In this document: piece by piece, positions 1 to 7,720 of the stretch
How the letters are laid out: every line of letters starts with the position of its first letter
How positions within the stretch are numbered: the stretch's first letter is position 1
DNA from: Oscillospiraceae bacterium
Lineage (GTDB): Bacteria > Bacillota > Clostridia > Oscillospirales > Acutalibacteraceae
DNA: 59,856 nt
NCBI GenBank assembly: GCA_031269595.1
Contig: JAISYX010000144.1
Span: 1 to 59,856 of the forward strand
Direction of reading: 5' to 3'
Translations under genes and position numbers: made by a program
The notes under the pieces: model-generated
The model's database searches: none
Seen by the model: only the letters and a program-made list of their open reading frames with translations
What the model was told of the DNA's origin: nothing

Positions 1-56
1 TGGCGCGGCATCGCAACACGCTACGCCAAAAACTCCAAATCTTTCCTTTGTATCAT

Positions 57-344
57 TCAGATCGGCTGCATTTGCTGGTGGGCAAAAGAACGCGCTAAAC
101 TTGTGTAGACACGCTCTAAAAAGGACTTGCAATTTATCTTTAATATAAATTTAATTACAAGCTCATCTCGGTTTATTTGAGGGATTAACAAAAAATCCTC
201 CGGCACAAAAAGCTCTAAATCAAGCAGCTTTTGTCGTTCCTCTTCAGAACAAGCCTCACAACTTTCTCTGTTTAAATATCTTGTTTCAGACTTAGCTATA
301 AACTCAAAAAGGTAATATTGATTTGGAGATAAAGCAAAATACAT
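57..344 (-). CDS. Small protein of unknown function
   Basis: A 95-residue soluble protein that I do not recognise. It has two cysteines near residue 30 and no signal peptide or membrane segment. The ATG at 344 is chosen because GAGGG lies 7 bases upstream; the TTG two codons earlier is too close to that site. It is the last of four minus-strand genes and lies 12 bases after the acyltransferase gene, so it is probably in the same transcript. Its function cannot be inferred. It could be a small accessory or immunity-type protein, but nothing in the sequence shows this. Confidence 0.55.
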   Translation of the reverse strand: MYFALSPNQYYLFEFIAKSETRYLNRESCEACSEEERQKLLDLELFVPEDFLLIPQINRDELVIKFILKINCKSFLERVYTSLARSFAHQQMQPI

Positions 345-356
345 AATCAAGCCCTC

Positions 357-1373
357 TTACTTTTTAAACCCAAACATCCACCTCAATGGCTTAATTAACC
401 GGCAAAGCTCATAGGTGAGATAGGTAAGAATAATGGAGCTTAGCAGAATAAGCACAATCTGCAGGGCGGGCTTATCTGTGAGCTTTAAGACGAAGAACGC
501 CGCAATTATAATCCATGATTGATGAAACAGATACACTCCAAAGGAGGATTTGGCAAGGTATCCGCTGACCTTGCCGCTAAAGCTTAAATAGTGCCTTGCA
601 AGCCCTAAAATAGTAAGAATCAGCAGCCACGCAAGCCACTCAAAAAAGGCATAGTTAAAATAAAGGCTTGCAGGCAGACACACCAGCGAGAGGCCGAGCA
701 GCACAAAGCGGTGTTTATCCAGCCTTTGCAGCACAGGCTCATTTGACAAAATAAAATATCCTGCTAAAAAGTAACACAGATTTTCGCCAATGCTCTTGCC
801 GCTTATATTGAGCAGGGGGTGCGCAAGTGTGGGCAAAAGCCCCAAAAGCAGCAGCACAGGCAAGGGCAATTTGCTCGCCAGAGCCTTTTTGGCGTGTTTA
901 TTATATAGTGCCATTAATGGCAGACATATTATTGAAAATACAAAGAGATACAGTATAAACCAGAGCTGTCCGGTGGTAAATCCGCCGCCTGTGCCGGAAA
1001 GGTCGGAGAAATCCACAAAAAAGTTTAAATAGCTTGCACTGCCTTTATGGAACAGCGCGGCAATATAAGCTTGAATGGGAATAAGTAGCAGCAAGCCAAA
1101 AATAAGGGGCAAGAGCAGCTTGCTCACCCTCTCCTTTGCATAGGCTGCAAGGCTGCGCTTTTTCAGCGCATAAGCGGAGCTCATGCCTGCCACGGCAAAA
1201 AGCAGCGGCATCATCCAGGCTGCGTTGATTTTGATAAACAGGCTTGTTAAAAACAGCGGCTCACCGTTAACATAAAAGCGTTCGCCCCAGTCGTTGTAAA
1301 TCATGAAGGTGTGATAGGGGAAAAGCAGCAGAATTGCTATGCTTCGCAGATGGTCAAGGTAGTGTTTTCTCAT
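357..1373 (-). CDS. Membrane acyltransferase, acyltransferase-3 family
   Basis: A 338-residue integral membrane protein with about ten hydrophobic segments. The N-terminus carries the family pattern: Asp-His-Leu-Arg near residue 8 and a PYH motif near residue 20, where the histidine is the expected catalytic residue. Members of the family O-acylate extracellular polysaccharides, peptidoglycan or small molecules. The substrate here is unknown and no polysaccharide genes adjoin it. The start overlaps the end of the upstream gene by 20 bases, so the two are probably cotranscribed and translationally coupled. Family membership is secure, specific function is not. Confidence 0.85.
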   Translation of the reverse strand: MRKHYLDHLRSIAILLLFPYHTFMIYNDWGERFYVNGEPLFLTSLFIKINAAWMMPLLFAVAGMSSAYALKKRSLAAYAKERVSKLLLPLIFGLLLLIPIQAYIAALFHKGSASYLNFFVDFSDLSGTGGGFTTGQLWFILYLFVFSIICLPLMALYNKHAKKALASKLPLPVLLLLGLLPTLAHPLLNISGKSIGENLCYFLAGYFILSNEPVLQRLDKHRFVLLGLSLVCLPASLYFNYAFFEWLAWLLILTILGLARHYLSFSGKVSGYLAKSSFGVYLFHQSWIIIAAFFVLKLTDKPALQIVLILLSSIILTYLTYELCRLIKPLRWMFGFKK

Positions 1374-1815
1374 GTTTTTCAGCCTTTCCTTTTAATGTTT
1401 TATAGGCTCTTTTTAAATCTGCTAAGCCGTATGCTTTTTTTAATTTGAGGGTGGATAAAAAATTTATAACATAGCTTGTTGTAATTAGTAGCTGCTCAGT
1501 GAATTGAAAAAAATCAACCTCATCTTCTATTACAACTCTTCTTTTGCTTCTGTCCTCTATAAATTTCATTTTGAGTTGGCTGTTTTCCTTTTGGCATTCA
1601 ATATAATATGGTCCATCCATAAAATACAGCTTAAAGCCGGCTTTAGAAGCGTTATAATTAGTGCTTAGGTTGTTAATCCACATTTCCAATACCGGAACTA
1701 TAAAATCTGTCCATTGTTCGTCGGGGAAGCACTGCCCCTCTATATCTACATAAAAGATTGTATCTATATTACTTTCTGAAAAAGAAAAGTCATTTTTAAA
1801 GCATACATTAACCAT
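1354..1815 (-). CDS. Conserved-looking protein of unknown function
   Basis: A 153-residue soluble protein with an acidic N-terminal half and a lysine-rich C-terminus. I do not recognise the family. The ATG has an AAGGAG site 7 bases upstream. It overlaps the acyltransferase start and follows another unknown gene by 29 bases, which supports one operon running leftward. Like its neighbours it is moderately AT-rich, a look often seen in accessory or immunity-type genes, but that is only an impression. Confidence 0.6.
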   Translation of the reverse strand: MVNVCFKNDFSFSESNIDTIFYVDIEGQCFPDEQWTDFIVPVLEMWINNLSTNYNASKAGFKLYFMDGPYYIECQKENSQLKMKFIEDRSKRRVVIEDEVDFFQFTEQLLITTSYVINFLSTLKLKKAYGLADLKRAYKTLKGKAEKHEKTLP

Positions 1816-1844
1816 GCTGCGCTCCTTAATATAGAGGCAAAAAA

Positions 1845-2294
1845 TCAGGCCTCAAGCATAATAATTTTTAAAATGGCGGAGGAGTTAAAATCAGCAGGAT
1901 AATAAGGCTCTTCCCCCTCCCATTTTTGATGAAAGCGAATGATAAGTGAATCATGTAAATCAATGGTTACATAGACAACAAAGCTTTTGTTGGGATAGTT
2001 AAACTTTAGAGCATTAAGCAGTGCTTGCCCCAAGTTTTTTGCAATGGGAGCAAGCTTGTTAAACTCCTCTTTTGTTACATGTTCTATTAAATGAACATGA
2101 TTTTCCAGTGCCTCAAACTCAGTTTTATCTGTTATACAATTCTGCAAGGAGTCAAAAGGGCATTGACTGAACACAATAAATTCTGTGCCTTTTGGGTCGT
2201 ATATAGCTTTGAAATAAAACAGGTTTGTCAGTAAGTCAAAATATTCAAGTCTTTTTATACTCTCATCTCCTAATTTTGATAACGATAAAAGCAT
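1845..2294 (-). CDS. Protein of unknown function; start codon uncertain
   Basis: A protein of up to 149 residues with no recognised domain. The only canonical start is the ATG at 2294, but it has no Shine-Dalgarno site and overlaps a near-perfect -10 box (TATAAT at 2293-2298) belonging to a promoter on the same strand. If that promoter is used, the transcript starts inside the reading frame. Translation would then more likely begin at the ATA at 2258, which has AGGAG with an ideal 8-base gap and gives 137 residues. It is the first gene of the leftward operon. Confidence 0.55.
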   Translation of the reverse strand: MLLSLSKLGDESIKRLEYFDLLTNLFYFKAIYDPKGTEFIVFSQCPFDSLQNCITDKTEFEALENHVHLIEHVTKEEFNKLAPIAKNLGQALLNALKFNYPNKSFVVYVTIDLHDSLIIRFHQKWEGEEPYYPADFNSSAILKIIMLEA

Positions 2295-2321
2295 TATACA
2301 CTAAAATATTTTATATTTCAA
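2293..2321 (-). promoter_or_regulatory. Promoter of the leftward four-gene operon
   Basis: On the minus strand, TTGAAA (2321-2316), a 17-base spacer and TATAAT (2298-2293) form a near-consensus vegetative promoter. The -10 box overlaps the annotated ATG of the first gene, which argues for a downstream start there. Confidence 0.6.
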
Positions 2322-2375
2322 GCAAAAGCTGGCCTATAAAACTAAAAACTCACCAAAAATTTACCGCAAATCCAT

Positions 2376-2405
2376 TTGACAAACCCCACTCCCATGTGGT
2401 ATAAT
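2376..2405 (+). promoter_or_regulatory. Promoter of rplS-lepB-rbgA
   Basis: TTGACA (2376-2381), an 18-base spacer ending TGTGG, and TATAAT (2400-2405) form a strong housekeeping-type promoter with an extended -10. It lies about 130 bases before rplS, leaving room for a leader. Confidence 0.75.
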
Positions 2406-2411
2406 ATCTAA

Positions 2412-2520
2412 GTATTTGTAATCTGCCGCATCCTGCGGTAGGAGTTGGCGGGCGCATAGCTGCTGCCTGCACAAAGCTGACAGTCCTCTGCCATAGGCAA
2501 GAATGTCTGAATTAATCAGG
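2412..2520 (+). promoter_or_regulatory. Structured leader of rplS (candidate L19 autoregulatory leader)
   Basis: This is the untranslated stretch between the rplS promoter and its ribosome binding site. It holds a tight hairpin (CCGCA at 2426 pairing with TGCGG at 2434) and a G/C-rich segment that can fold further. L19 leaders that regulate rplS are known in Firmicutes. I cannot confirm the match to that consensus by eye, so the assignment rests on position and structure. Confidence 0.4.
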
Positions 2521-2533
2521 AGGAATTATTTAA

Positions 2534-2878
2534 ATGGACGCATTAAAGTTAATTGCACAAGAGAGCATTAAGGCAGAGCCGCCTGTGTTCGAAATCGGCG
2601 ATACCGTCAAGGTTCACGTTAAAATTCGTGAGGGCGAGCGTGAGAGAATCCAGCTTTTTGAGGGCATAGTCATTGCCCGCAGAGGCAGCGGAGTTTCGGC
2701 AACCTTTACAGTGCGCCGTGTGGCCTATGGTGTTGGTGTTGAAAGGGTTTTCCCCGTTCATTCACCCAATGTTGCCAGAGTGGAGCTTGTACGCCACGGC
2801 AAAATCCGCAGAAGCAAGCTGTATTATCTGCGTGACAGAGTGGGCAAAAACGCCAAGCTTAAAGAGCGGCTGGGTTAA
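2534..2878 (+). CDS. rplS: 50S ribosomal protein L19
   Basis: A 114-residue basic protein of the usual length for L19, which lies at the 30S-50S interface in bridges B6/B8. The family core is visible: an N-terminal beta region with the LFEG and ARRGSG strings, the FTVRR and GVGVERVFP blocks and a basic C-terminal KLYYLRDR segment. AGGAGG 8 to 10 bases upstream fixes the ATG. It leads a classic Firmicute block with lepB and rbgA and is preceded by its own strong promoter and leader. A terminator-like hairpin follows at 2887. Confidence 0.97.
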   Translation: MDALKLIAQESIKAEPPVFEIGDTVKVHVKIREGERERIQLFEGIVIARRGSGVSATFTVRRVAYGVGVERVFPVHSPNVARVELVRHGKIRRSKLYYLRDRVGKNAKLKERLG

Positions 2879-2886
2879 GCATTCAA

Positions 2887-2909
2887 GGGACGCACGCCGT
2901 CCCTTTTTT
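2887..2909 (+). terminator. Intrinsic terminator or attenuator after rplS
   Basis: A 6-bp stem (GGGACG with CGTCCC), 5-base loop and six T residues. It lies between rplS and lepB, so it probably lowers rather than abolishes readthrough into the downstream genes. Confidence 0.65.
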
Positions 2910-2931
2910 GGTATTTGGGAGGTATTTGGCC

Positions 2932-3513
2932 ATGGAAAATGAGAAGAGAGAACGCAGCATACTGCGCAGAATAACCGGCGAGGTTTTTGAATGGATGGAA
3001 TCCGTTGTGTTTGCGCTTGTTATTGTTGTGCTTATATTTACCTTTATGTTTCGCATTGTAAGGGTGGACGGCAGCTCCATGTACCCAACACTGCAAAATA
3101 ATGATAAGGTTATAGTAAGCAATGTTCTCTATAAGCCAAGGCAGGGGGATATTATAGTCACCACACAGGAGAACATGTTCGGAGAGCCGCTTATCAAGCG
3201 CATTATAGCCACAGAGGGGCAGCAAATCGACATTCAAAAGGGCAGCGACGATTCCACAGGGCTGGTTTATGTAGAGGGTCAGCTCTGTGCTGAGGCCTAC
3301 GCTTATTACGACACCACCCGCAGCTTTTACACGGGAGACGCTTACGAATATCCTATCACCGTGCCCAAGGGCAAGGCCTTTTGCATGGGTGATAACCGCA
3401 ACAATTCCTCTGACAGCCGCTCTAGCTATGTTAAAATGATAGATGTGGATTCTATTCTTGGCAAGGCGCAAATTAGGATTTTCCCTTTGGGTAGCTTTGG
3501 GGGGATTTATTGA
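2932..3513 (+). CDS. lepB: Signal peptidase I
   Basis: A 193-residue type I leader peptidase that cleaves signal peptides from exported preproteins on the outer face of the membrane. One N-terminal membrane segment (about residues 24-42) is followed by the catalytic domain. The GSSM motif places the nucleophile at Ser49, the IKR motif places the general base at Lys89, and the GDNRNNSSDSR box is intact. The ATG at 2932 is preferred over the upstream TTG because GGGAGG lies 9 bases before it. The stop overlaps the rbgA start, so the two are translationally coupled. Confidence 0.95.
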   Translation: MENEKRERSILRRITGEVFEWMESVVFALVIVVLIFTFMFRIVRVDGSSMYPTLQNNDKVIVSNVLYKPRQGDIIVTTQENMFGEPLIKRIIATEGQQIDIQKGSDDSTGLVYVEGQLCAEAYAYYDTTRSFYTGDAYEYPITVPKGKAFCMGDNRNNSSDSRSSYVKMIDVDSILGKAQIRIFPLGSFGGIY

Positions 3514-4388
3514 TGGAGCAGCAGGGTATTCAGCATCAGGGTATACAGTGGTTCCCCGGGCATATGGCCAAAACAAGGCGCAAAATATCTGAATCTCTTA
3601 AGCTTATTGACATAGTGGTTGAAATTATAGATGCACGCATTCCCCTTAGCAGCCGCAACCCTGAGATAGACAGCCTTATCTCCGGCAAGCCCCGCATTAT
3701 TCTGCTTAACAAGGCCGATACAGCCGACGAGGAGCAAAACAGGCGTTGGATAGGCCACTATAAGGAACAGGGCATTTTTGCTCTGGCGGTGGACTGCAAA
3801 ACAGGCAAGGGACTTAACGCCTTTTTGCCTCTTTGCAAAAAGGCCTTGGCAGAAAAGATAGCCGCATGGGAAGCCAAGGGCATGAAGGGGCGCAGGATTA
3901 AAATACTTGTTGTAGGCATACCCAACGTGGGCAAGTCCTCCTTTATTAACCGCATGGTTAGGAACAGCAAGGCAAAGGTGGCCGATAAGCCAGGGGTTAC
4001 AAGGGGCAACCAGTGGTTCACACTTGAGCGTGACGCCGAGCTTTTAGATACCCCGGGAGTGCTCTGGCCCAAGTTTGAAGACCAAATTGTGGGCGAGCGG
4101 CTGGCCTTTACCGGTGCGGTTAAGGATTCTATTTTGGACAGTGAAACAATAGCCCTTAAGCTGCTTGCTATGCTAATTGCAGAGTACCCCGCTCTGCTTG
4201 AAAGCAGGTATAAGCTGGAAGGGGTTTCTGCCCTCTCTTCTGTCCAGCTGCTGGAGACAATAGCCCGCAAACGAGGTATGCTAATCTCTGGCGGAGAGGC
4301 CGATTTTGAAAGAGCCTCTGTAATGGTTTTAGATGAATTTAGAGGCGGAAAGCTGGGTAGAATTACCCTTGAGGTGCTGCGTGATTAA
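3513..4388 (+). CDS. rbgA: Ribosome biogenesis GTPase RbgA (YlqF)
   Basis: A 291-residue circularly permuted GTPase needed for late 50S assembly. The motif order is permuted as expected: NKAD (G4) near residue 66 precedes the P-loop GIPNVGKSS (G1) near residue 134, then DTPG (G3) near residue 178. An N-terminal WFPGHMAK segment is characteristic of the family. The start ATG overlaps the lepB stop (TGATG), which implies coupled translation. Neighbourhood with rplS is conserved in Firmicutes and fits its role in large-subunit maturation. Confidence 0.95.
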   Translation: MEQQGIQHQGIQWFPGHMAKTRRKISESLKLIDIVVEIIDARIPLSSRNPEIDSLISGKPRIILLNKADTADEEQNRRWIGHYKEQGIFALAVDCKTGKGLNAFLPLCKKALAEKIAAWEAKGMKGRRIKILVVGIPNVGKSSFINRMVRNSKAKVADKPGVTRGNQWFTLERDAELLDTPGVLWPKFEDQIVGERLAFTGAVKDSILDSETIALKLLAMLIAEYPALLESRYKLEGVSALSSVQLLETIARKRGMLISGGEADFERASVMVLDEFRGGKLGRITLEVLRD

Positions 4389-4429
4389 ATAGATAATTGG
4401 TAACTACTATAGGCCTAAAACTTTACGGT

Positions 4430-4712
4430 TTGCCCAAAAAGTTACAGTGATGTACCAGTAACCTTGAAACCATAAAAGCTGCGTCATTGCGAGCACGCAA
4501 CCGAGCCAAAACAAATGTAAGGTGTGGTGTGCGAAGCAATCCAGTGGAACAAGGCCAGATGCTTCACCGCAGCACAAAGGCTTAGTGCACTGGATTGCTT
4601 CGCACTCGTAACCGCAGGATACACTTAAGCGTAGTGGTGCTCGCAATGACGCACGTCAGCAGGCGATATAAAAGTAACCTTACGCCCGCTCGCAAACATT
4701 CTGCCCAGTATA
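4430..4712 (+). repeat. MITE-like palindromic element, copy 1
   Basis: A non-coding element of about 280 bp. Inner inverted arms read TGCGTCATTGCGAGCA and its complement, with a nested pair built on GGATTGCTTCGCA. A second copy lies at 10757-11036 in opposite orientation and matches along its whole length, including outer flanks beginning CCCAAAAAG and ending AAAAGTAACCTT. It has no transposase and short frames inside are not genes. Confidence 0.75.
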
Positions 4713-4752
4713 CGGACACATTTAAGGCTTTAGACATTACAGTGGAGGAAGA

Positions 4753-4820
4753 TTTATGTGTCTGACCGAATGCGGGTGGTTTGTGGTGGACAGGGCAGAC
4801 ACGTAGGTCTGCCCCTACGG
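4753..4820. repeat. GTAGGGG-family palindrome, worn copy
   Basis: The right arm (GGGCAGACACGTAGGTCTGCCCCTAC type) is intact but the left arm is degraded, keeping only ATGTGTCTG. It belongs to the same family as the copies at 5215, 18054, 45536 and 57136. Confidence 0.6.
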
Positions 4821-4862
4821 ATTTTTTAGGTATCTAGCTTAGAGGTATATTATAGCACAAAG

Positions 4863-5031
4863 GCACGAAGTGCTAACCTTTAAACGTAACAATGTTCTCT
4901 CAGGCATCGGCAATTTATTGCCGCTAATGCTGTGAGGTTATTATTACACAAAAGCACGCAGTGCTAACCTTTAAATGTAACAATGTTCTCTCAGGCATCG
5001 GCAGTCTTGCTGCCGCTAATGCCGTGAGGTT
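4863..5031. repeat. Tandem pair of structured 91-bp units
   Basis: Two units (4863-4939 and 4954-5031) repeat with a 91-base period. Each has a GCAC/GTGC mini-hairpin, an outer AACCT/AGGTT pairing and an inner hairpin. The inner stem is CGGCAA/TTGCCG in unit 1 and CGGCAG/CTGCCG in unit 2, a compensatory change. No gene follows on the plus strand before the terminator at 5317. I do not recognise the family. Confidence 0.65.
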
Positions 5032-5214
5032 ATTATAGCATATCCCCAGATGAAAGTCAATTTTCGTGTGATTTCAAGCGGGCTTTTAGGGGCTAAAAAT
5101 GGCTAAGGTATAGGCTTTTTGGCCATGCAGAGATGTTAACAAAAAATTTATATATGTATTTTTCAACGCATAATTCATGTGAATTTGCTGCGCAAACTTT
5201 TGATTATAGTGTTC

Positions 5215-5291
5215 GTAGGGGCAGGTCTATGTGTCTACCCTAATACGGGTGATTCGTGGTGCTTGGGGCAGACATGCAGGTCTGCCCCTAC
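5215..5291. repeat. GTAGGGG-family palindrome (GTCTGCC core)
   Basis: A 77-bp imperfect palindrome starting GTAGGGGCAGG and ending GTCTGCCCCTAC, followed by a T run. It is one of five copies with this core in the window. Confidence 0.75.
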
Positions 5292-5316
5292 AGTTTTTTG
5301 AGATACCCAATTTGCA

Positions 5317-5348
5317 GGCCGCCGGAGCTAACGCTCCGGCGGCCTTTT
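5317..5348 (+). terminator. Strong intrinsic terminator
   Basis: A perfect 12-bp GC-rich stem (GGCCGCCGGAGC with its complement), a TAAC loop and TTTT. It would stop transcripts entering from rbgA before they run antisense into the secreted-protein gene at 5404. Confidence 0.75.
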
Positions 5349-5403
5349 CGTAGGGACGAATTGCATTCACCCGTGAAAGCTTAATAGGCGATTGCTGCTG
5401 GAA

Positions 5404-6576
5404 TCAGCTTCTCAGCATGGCGTCTACATACTCACGAGGTGCTTGCAGTGAACTAGGCATATTAGTCCACCAAACGTCTTCTAAGGAGTCCTTAGAAACG
5501 GCCTCCATATCAATGTGCATGGCGTAATAGAACGGCCCCTCGGGCTGCTTTATAAGCTCTATTGAATCAAGAACATTTACGGTTCTTTTGCCAGGATACA
5601 GCGGCTCACCCCAATATAAGAGGCCGTTTTGCTGTGCCATGAGGGAATCGTCATAAATCCACTTTGCTGTGGGCTGACCGTCCCATTCACTCATAGAAAT
5701 AATATCGGTATCTAAATAATTTAGTTGGACATACTCACGGAAGGGAGAGCCATAAATTGGAGAGGGAAACTTAGAATTTCCAAAGTAATATGGCGTGTAG
5801 GCATACTCTCCTGTGGGGTTCGCCGGCTCATAATCATGGTCGGCTGCGTCGTTTGCAGGGGCTCTAACAACCCCGGGAATCAGCGATTCCGGTGCAAGGG
5901 GGCGCAGTAGCTGGGTGGCACGTTTGCCGTATTGCCCGTTTATATCGCCCTGCTGTGTGGGTATAAACCAACCTGCGTCACCTGTAATTATATCATAGGC
6001 AAATTCAAGAGTTCTTGCGGGATAGCCCAGAGCAGTTGCCCAAGCTTGTGCGTCGGCTTCATATTGGCTCAGGTCACTTTTTACCTCTGCCTCATCGTAA
6101 TAGGTTAGCCCGCCATCCATAGTAAATATGCGGCCGGGGATAGGGCTGTTAATATCCACCTTCCAAGCCGCAGACGAACCCGCAGCGTAGTCCGGATAGG
6201 CAAGAAAGTGCCCGTCTGCAAGGTTTGTTGCAAAACGATTTATGGTGTGCAGCTCTTCCAATTTTGCAATTTCTAAATACTCCTTTAAAGAAATCCTTAT
6301 AAAAATAGGCTGAGCGTCCTTATCTAAGGGCGAGAGAGGGTTTACAACATAAACCTCCTTGGTTAGAGGAGGGTCTGTGATTCTCCAGTTTAACTCAGGA
6401 GTAAAGTTATCCTCCAGAGTTGCAGAGAATTTTAGTGCATTGGCCTGCGCCTCGTTTAGCTTTGGCTGGGTATCCTCCCATGCAGAGGCATTAAATGCAG
6501 CTGTTATGCTTAATGAAGCAATTGCAATTATGGCTGTTGTTATTTTTATGGCTTTGTTAGCCAATTTAATTTTCAT
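5404..6576 (-). CDS. Secreted protein of unknown function
   Basis: A 390-residue exported protein. Residues 1-32 form a Sec signal peptide with probable cleavage after ASA. The mature protein opens WEDTQPKLNE, closely matching the mature start of the divergent neighbour at 6973. The rest is rich in Tyr, Trp, Pro and Asp, has no cysteines I can see, and belongs to no family I recognise. The ATG at 6576 is chosen over the GTG at 6585; it lies 6 bases after a GGGTG that forms part of a hairpin in a structured leader (6577-6652). It may be an extracellular enzyme or a surface-associated partner of its neighbour. Confidence 0.75.
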   Translation of the reverse strand: MKIKLANKAIKITTAIIAIASLSITAAFNASAWEDTQPKLNEAQANALKFSATLEDNFTPELNWRITDPPLTKEVYVVNPLSPLDKDAQPIFIRISLKEYLEIAKLEELHTINRFATNLADGHFLAYPDYAAGSSAAWKVDINSPIPGRIFTMDGGLTYYDEAEVKSDLSQYEADAQAWATALGYPARTLEFAYDIITGDAGWFIPTQQGDINGQYGKRATQLLRPLAPESLIPGVVRAPANDAADHDYEPANPTGEYAYTPYYFGNSKFPSPIYGSPFREYVQLNYLDTDIISMSEWDGQPTAKWIYDDSLMAQQNGLLYWGEPLYPGKRTVNVLDSIELIKQPEGPFYYAMHIDMEAVSKDSLEDVWWTNMPSSLQAPREYVDAMLRS

Positions 6577-6652
6577 TAAAAACACCCTGTGTTAGAGCAC
6601 CCGCACCGAAAGCTCATTAAAAGTGTTTGCCGTGCTTGCGCTCTACCTTTCT
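6577..6652 (-). promoter_or_regulatory. AUG-loop leader element, copy at secreted-protein gene
   Basis: Reading on the minus strand it has GAAAGG, a UAGAGC/GCUCUA helix enclosing a GCAC-containing core, then the stem AACAC/GUGUU. The loop here is AGG rather than AUG. The stem ends 4 bases before the start codon. See the related copies at 16513, 17942, 34672, 44055, 47200, 47561 and 48182. Confidence 0.65.
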
Positions 6653-6671
6653 TATTTTTTTCATTTGCTTC

Positions 6672-6798
6672 TATAGTCAAACCACTCAAAAACCGACTTG
6701 TCTTTGCGGTCTATTTTGCGTCTGGCTGTGTCTTTCTCCTTGCCAGACACAAAATATCCTCGCAAATCCTGCGCCGCTTTTCAAGTGATTCGACTATA
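6672..6798. repeat. Imperfect inverted-repeat element
   Basis: A 15-base arm at 6672 (TATAGTCAAACCACT) is mirrored at 6784-6798 with two mismatches. Related TATAGTC-AACC strings occur singly near 7634 and 31589, so it may be a small dispersed repeat. Beyond it, 6799-6972 is AT-rich and must hold the promoter for the rightward gene, but I cannot place it securely. Confidence 0.45.
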
Positions 6799-6972
6799 TT
6801 TATGATTTAACCGTTGGGTTAATCAACTATAAATATTGTTTCCTGATTTAGCAGATGAATTCGAGAGTTAAACTTCCATTAAAATGTATTAAAATTAGTA
6901 AAACGAATAAAAAAAAGACTTTTATCCCACAATATTGATAGATATATCATTTTAAAAGGCAAGGAGAGAGCT

Positions 6973-7608
6973 ATGCTTAAAATGCGGTGTTTATTGCTGG
7001 CGGCAGCAATAATAATTCTTTTGCCTGTTGTAAATGCCTTGGCTTGGTATGATGACACTCAGCATAAGCTCAACGAGCTATATGGCACAGCACACCCTGT
7101 GTATGCCATGCTTGAAAAGTATGAGCGGGATTCTAACGGCCGCCCAACAACAAGGCCTGTGGCAGGTGCAGAGTTTTATCTTTATTTTGAGGATAAAGCA
7201 AAGGGCGACGAGCAAATAGGCGGCTCTTATTTAAGCGATGAATACGGCACAATTTACTCCCCTCTGCTTACAAAGACAGGGGAATATTACTTTTTAGAGA
7301 CAAGCCCCCCATTGGGCTATAGCTTTGATGGCGGCACAGCAAATCCTGTTACACGCTATTATTTTAAATTTACAGGAGAAGAGGAAAGCATCATTAAAAT
7401 AACCGCTTATAACATTGTTGATATATCCCAGCCTCCCCACGTAGAAGAGCCCGACCCCGAAGAGCCCAACACAGAAGAGCCCAATACAGGCGATAAAACA
7501 AACACCGCCGTCTTGTGGCTGCTTTTTGGGTGCAGTCTGACGGCGGCGGTGTGTATATTTATTTTTCATAGAATAAAAGAGAGGAAAGAGGACGTGATTA
7601 ATGCATAA
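6973..7608 (+). CDS. Cell-surface protein with SpaA-like domain and sortase-type tail
   Basis: A 211-residue precursor. A signal peptide (about 1-24, cleavage after ALA) is followed by WYDDTQHKLNE, shared with the secreted protein at 5404. Residues about 45-140 resemble a prealbumin-like/SpaA (Cna-B) fold: AGAEFYLYF, then ETSPPLGYSFD and a conserved YYFKF strand, which suggests an isopeptide-type domain. The C-terminus has a Pro/Glu repeat linker, EPNTG, a hydrophobic span and a basic tail. That is the layout of a sortase substrate with an atypical Glu-Pro-Asn-Thr-Gly motif instead of LPxTG. AAGGAGAG precedes the ATG. Confidence 0.75.
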   Translation: MLKMRCLLLAAAIIILLPVVNALAWYDDTQHKLNELYGTAHPVYAMLEKYERDSNGRPTTRPVAGAEFYLYFEDKAKGDEQIGGSYLSDEYGTIYSPLLTKTGEYYFLETSPPLGYSFDGGTANPVTRYYFKFTGEEESIIKITAYNIVDISQPPHVEEPDPEEPNTEEPNTGDKTNTAVLWLLFGCSLTAAVCIFIFHRIKERKEDVINA

Positions 7609-7658
7609 TTGCGTGGTAATCGCTGCTCGGATTTATAGTCGAACCTCGCAAAAATATA

Positions 7659-7687
7659 TTGACAACGGTCTATGTATGTGCTATCAT
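7659..7687 (+). promoter_or_regulatory. Promoter of the arsR operon
   Basis: TTGACA at 7659-7664, a 17-base spacer and TATCAT at 7682-7687. The operator at 7684 overlaps the -10, which is the arrangement expected for repression by the encoded ArsR protein. Confidence 0.75.
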
Positions 7688-7707
7688 ATAGATAAAGTTC
7701 TATATGA
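7684..7707 (+). promoter_or_regulatory. Probable ArsR operator
   Basis: A perfect 8-base inverted repeat, TCATATAG then CTATATGA, separated by 8 bases. It sits on the -10 and the transcription start. ArsR-family repressors bind such AT-rich dyads of similar size, so autoregulation is the natural reading. Confidence 0.7.
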
Positions 7708-7720
7708 GGAGGCCTTTGCA

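Noticed and set aside
2875..3576. A 233-codon minus-strand frame opposite lepB
   Set aside because: It is the antisense shadow of lepB, which has full family motifs and a good ribosome binding site.
4863..5031. Tandem glycine riboswitch, because of CTCTCAGGCA and the double arrangement
   Set aside because: The rest of the glycine aptamer consensus is missing and no gcv or transporter gene follows.
4863..5031. CRISPR array
   Set aside because: Only two units, the whole unit is conserved with no variable spacer, and no cas genes are present.
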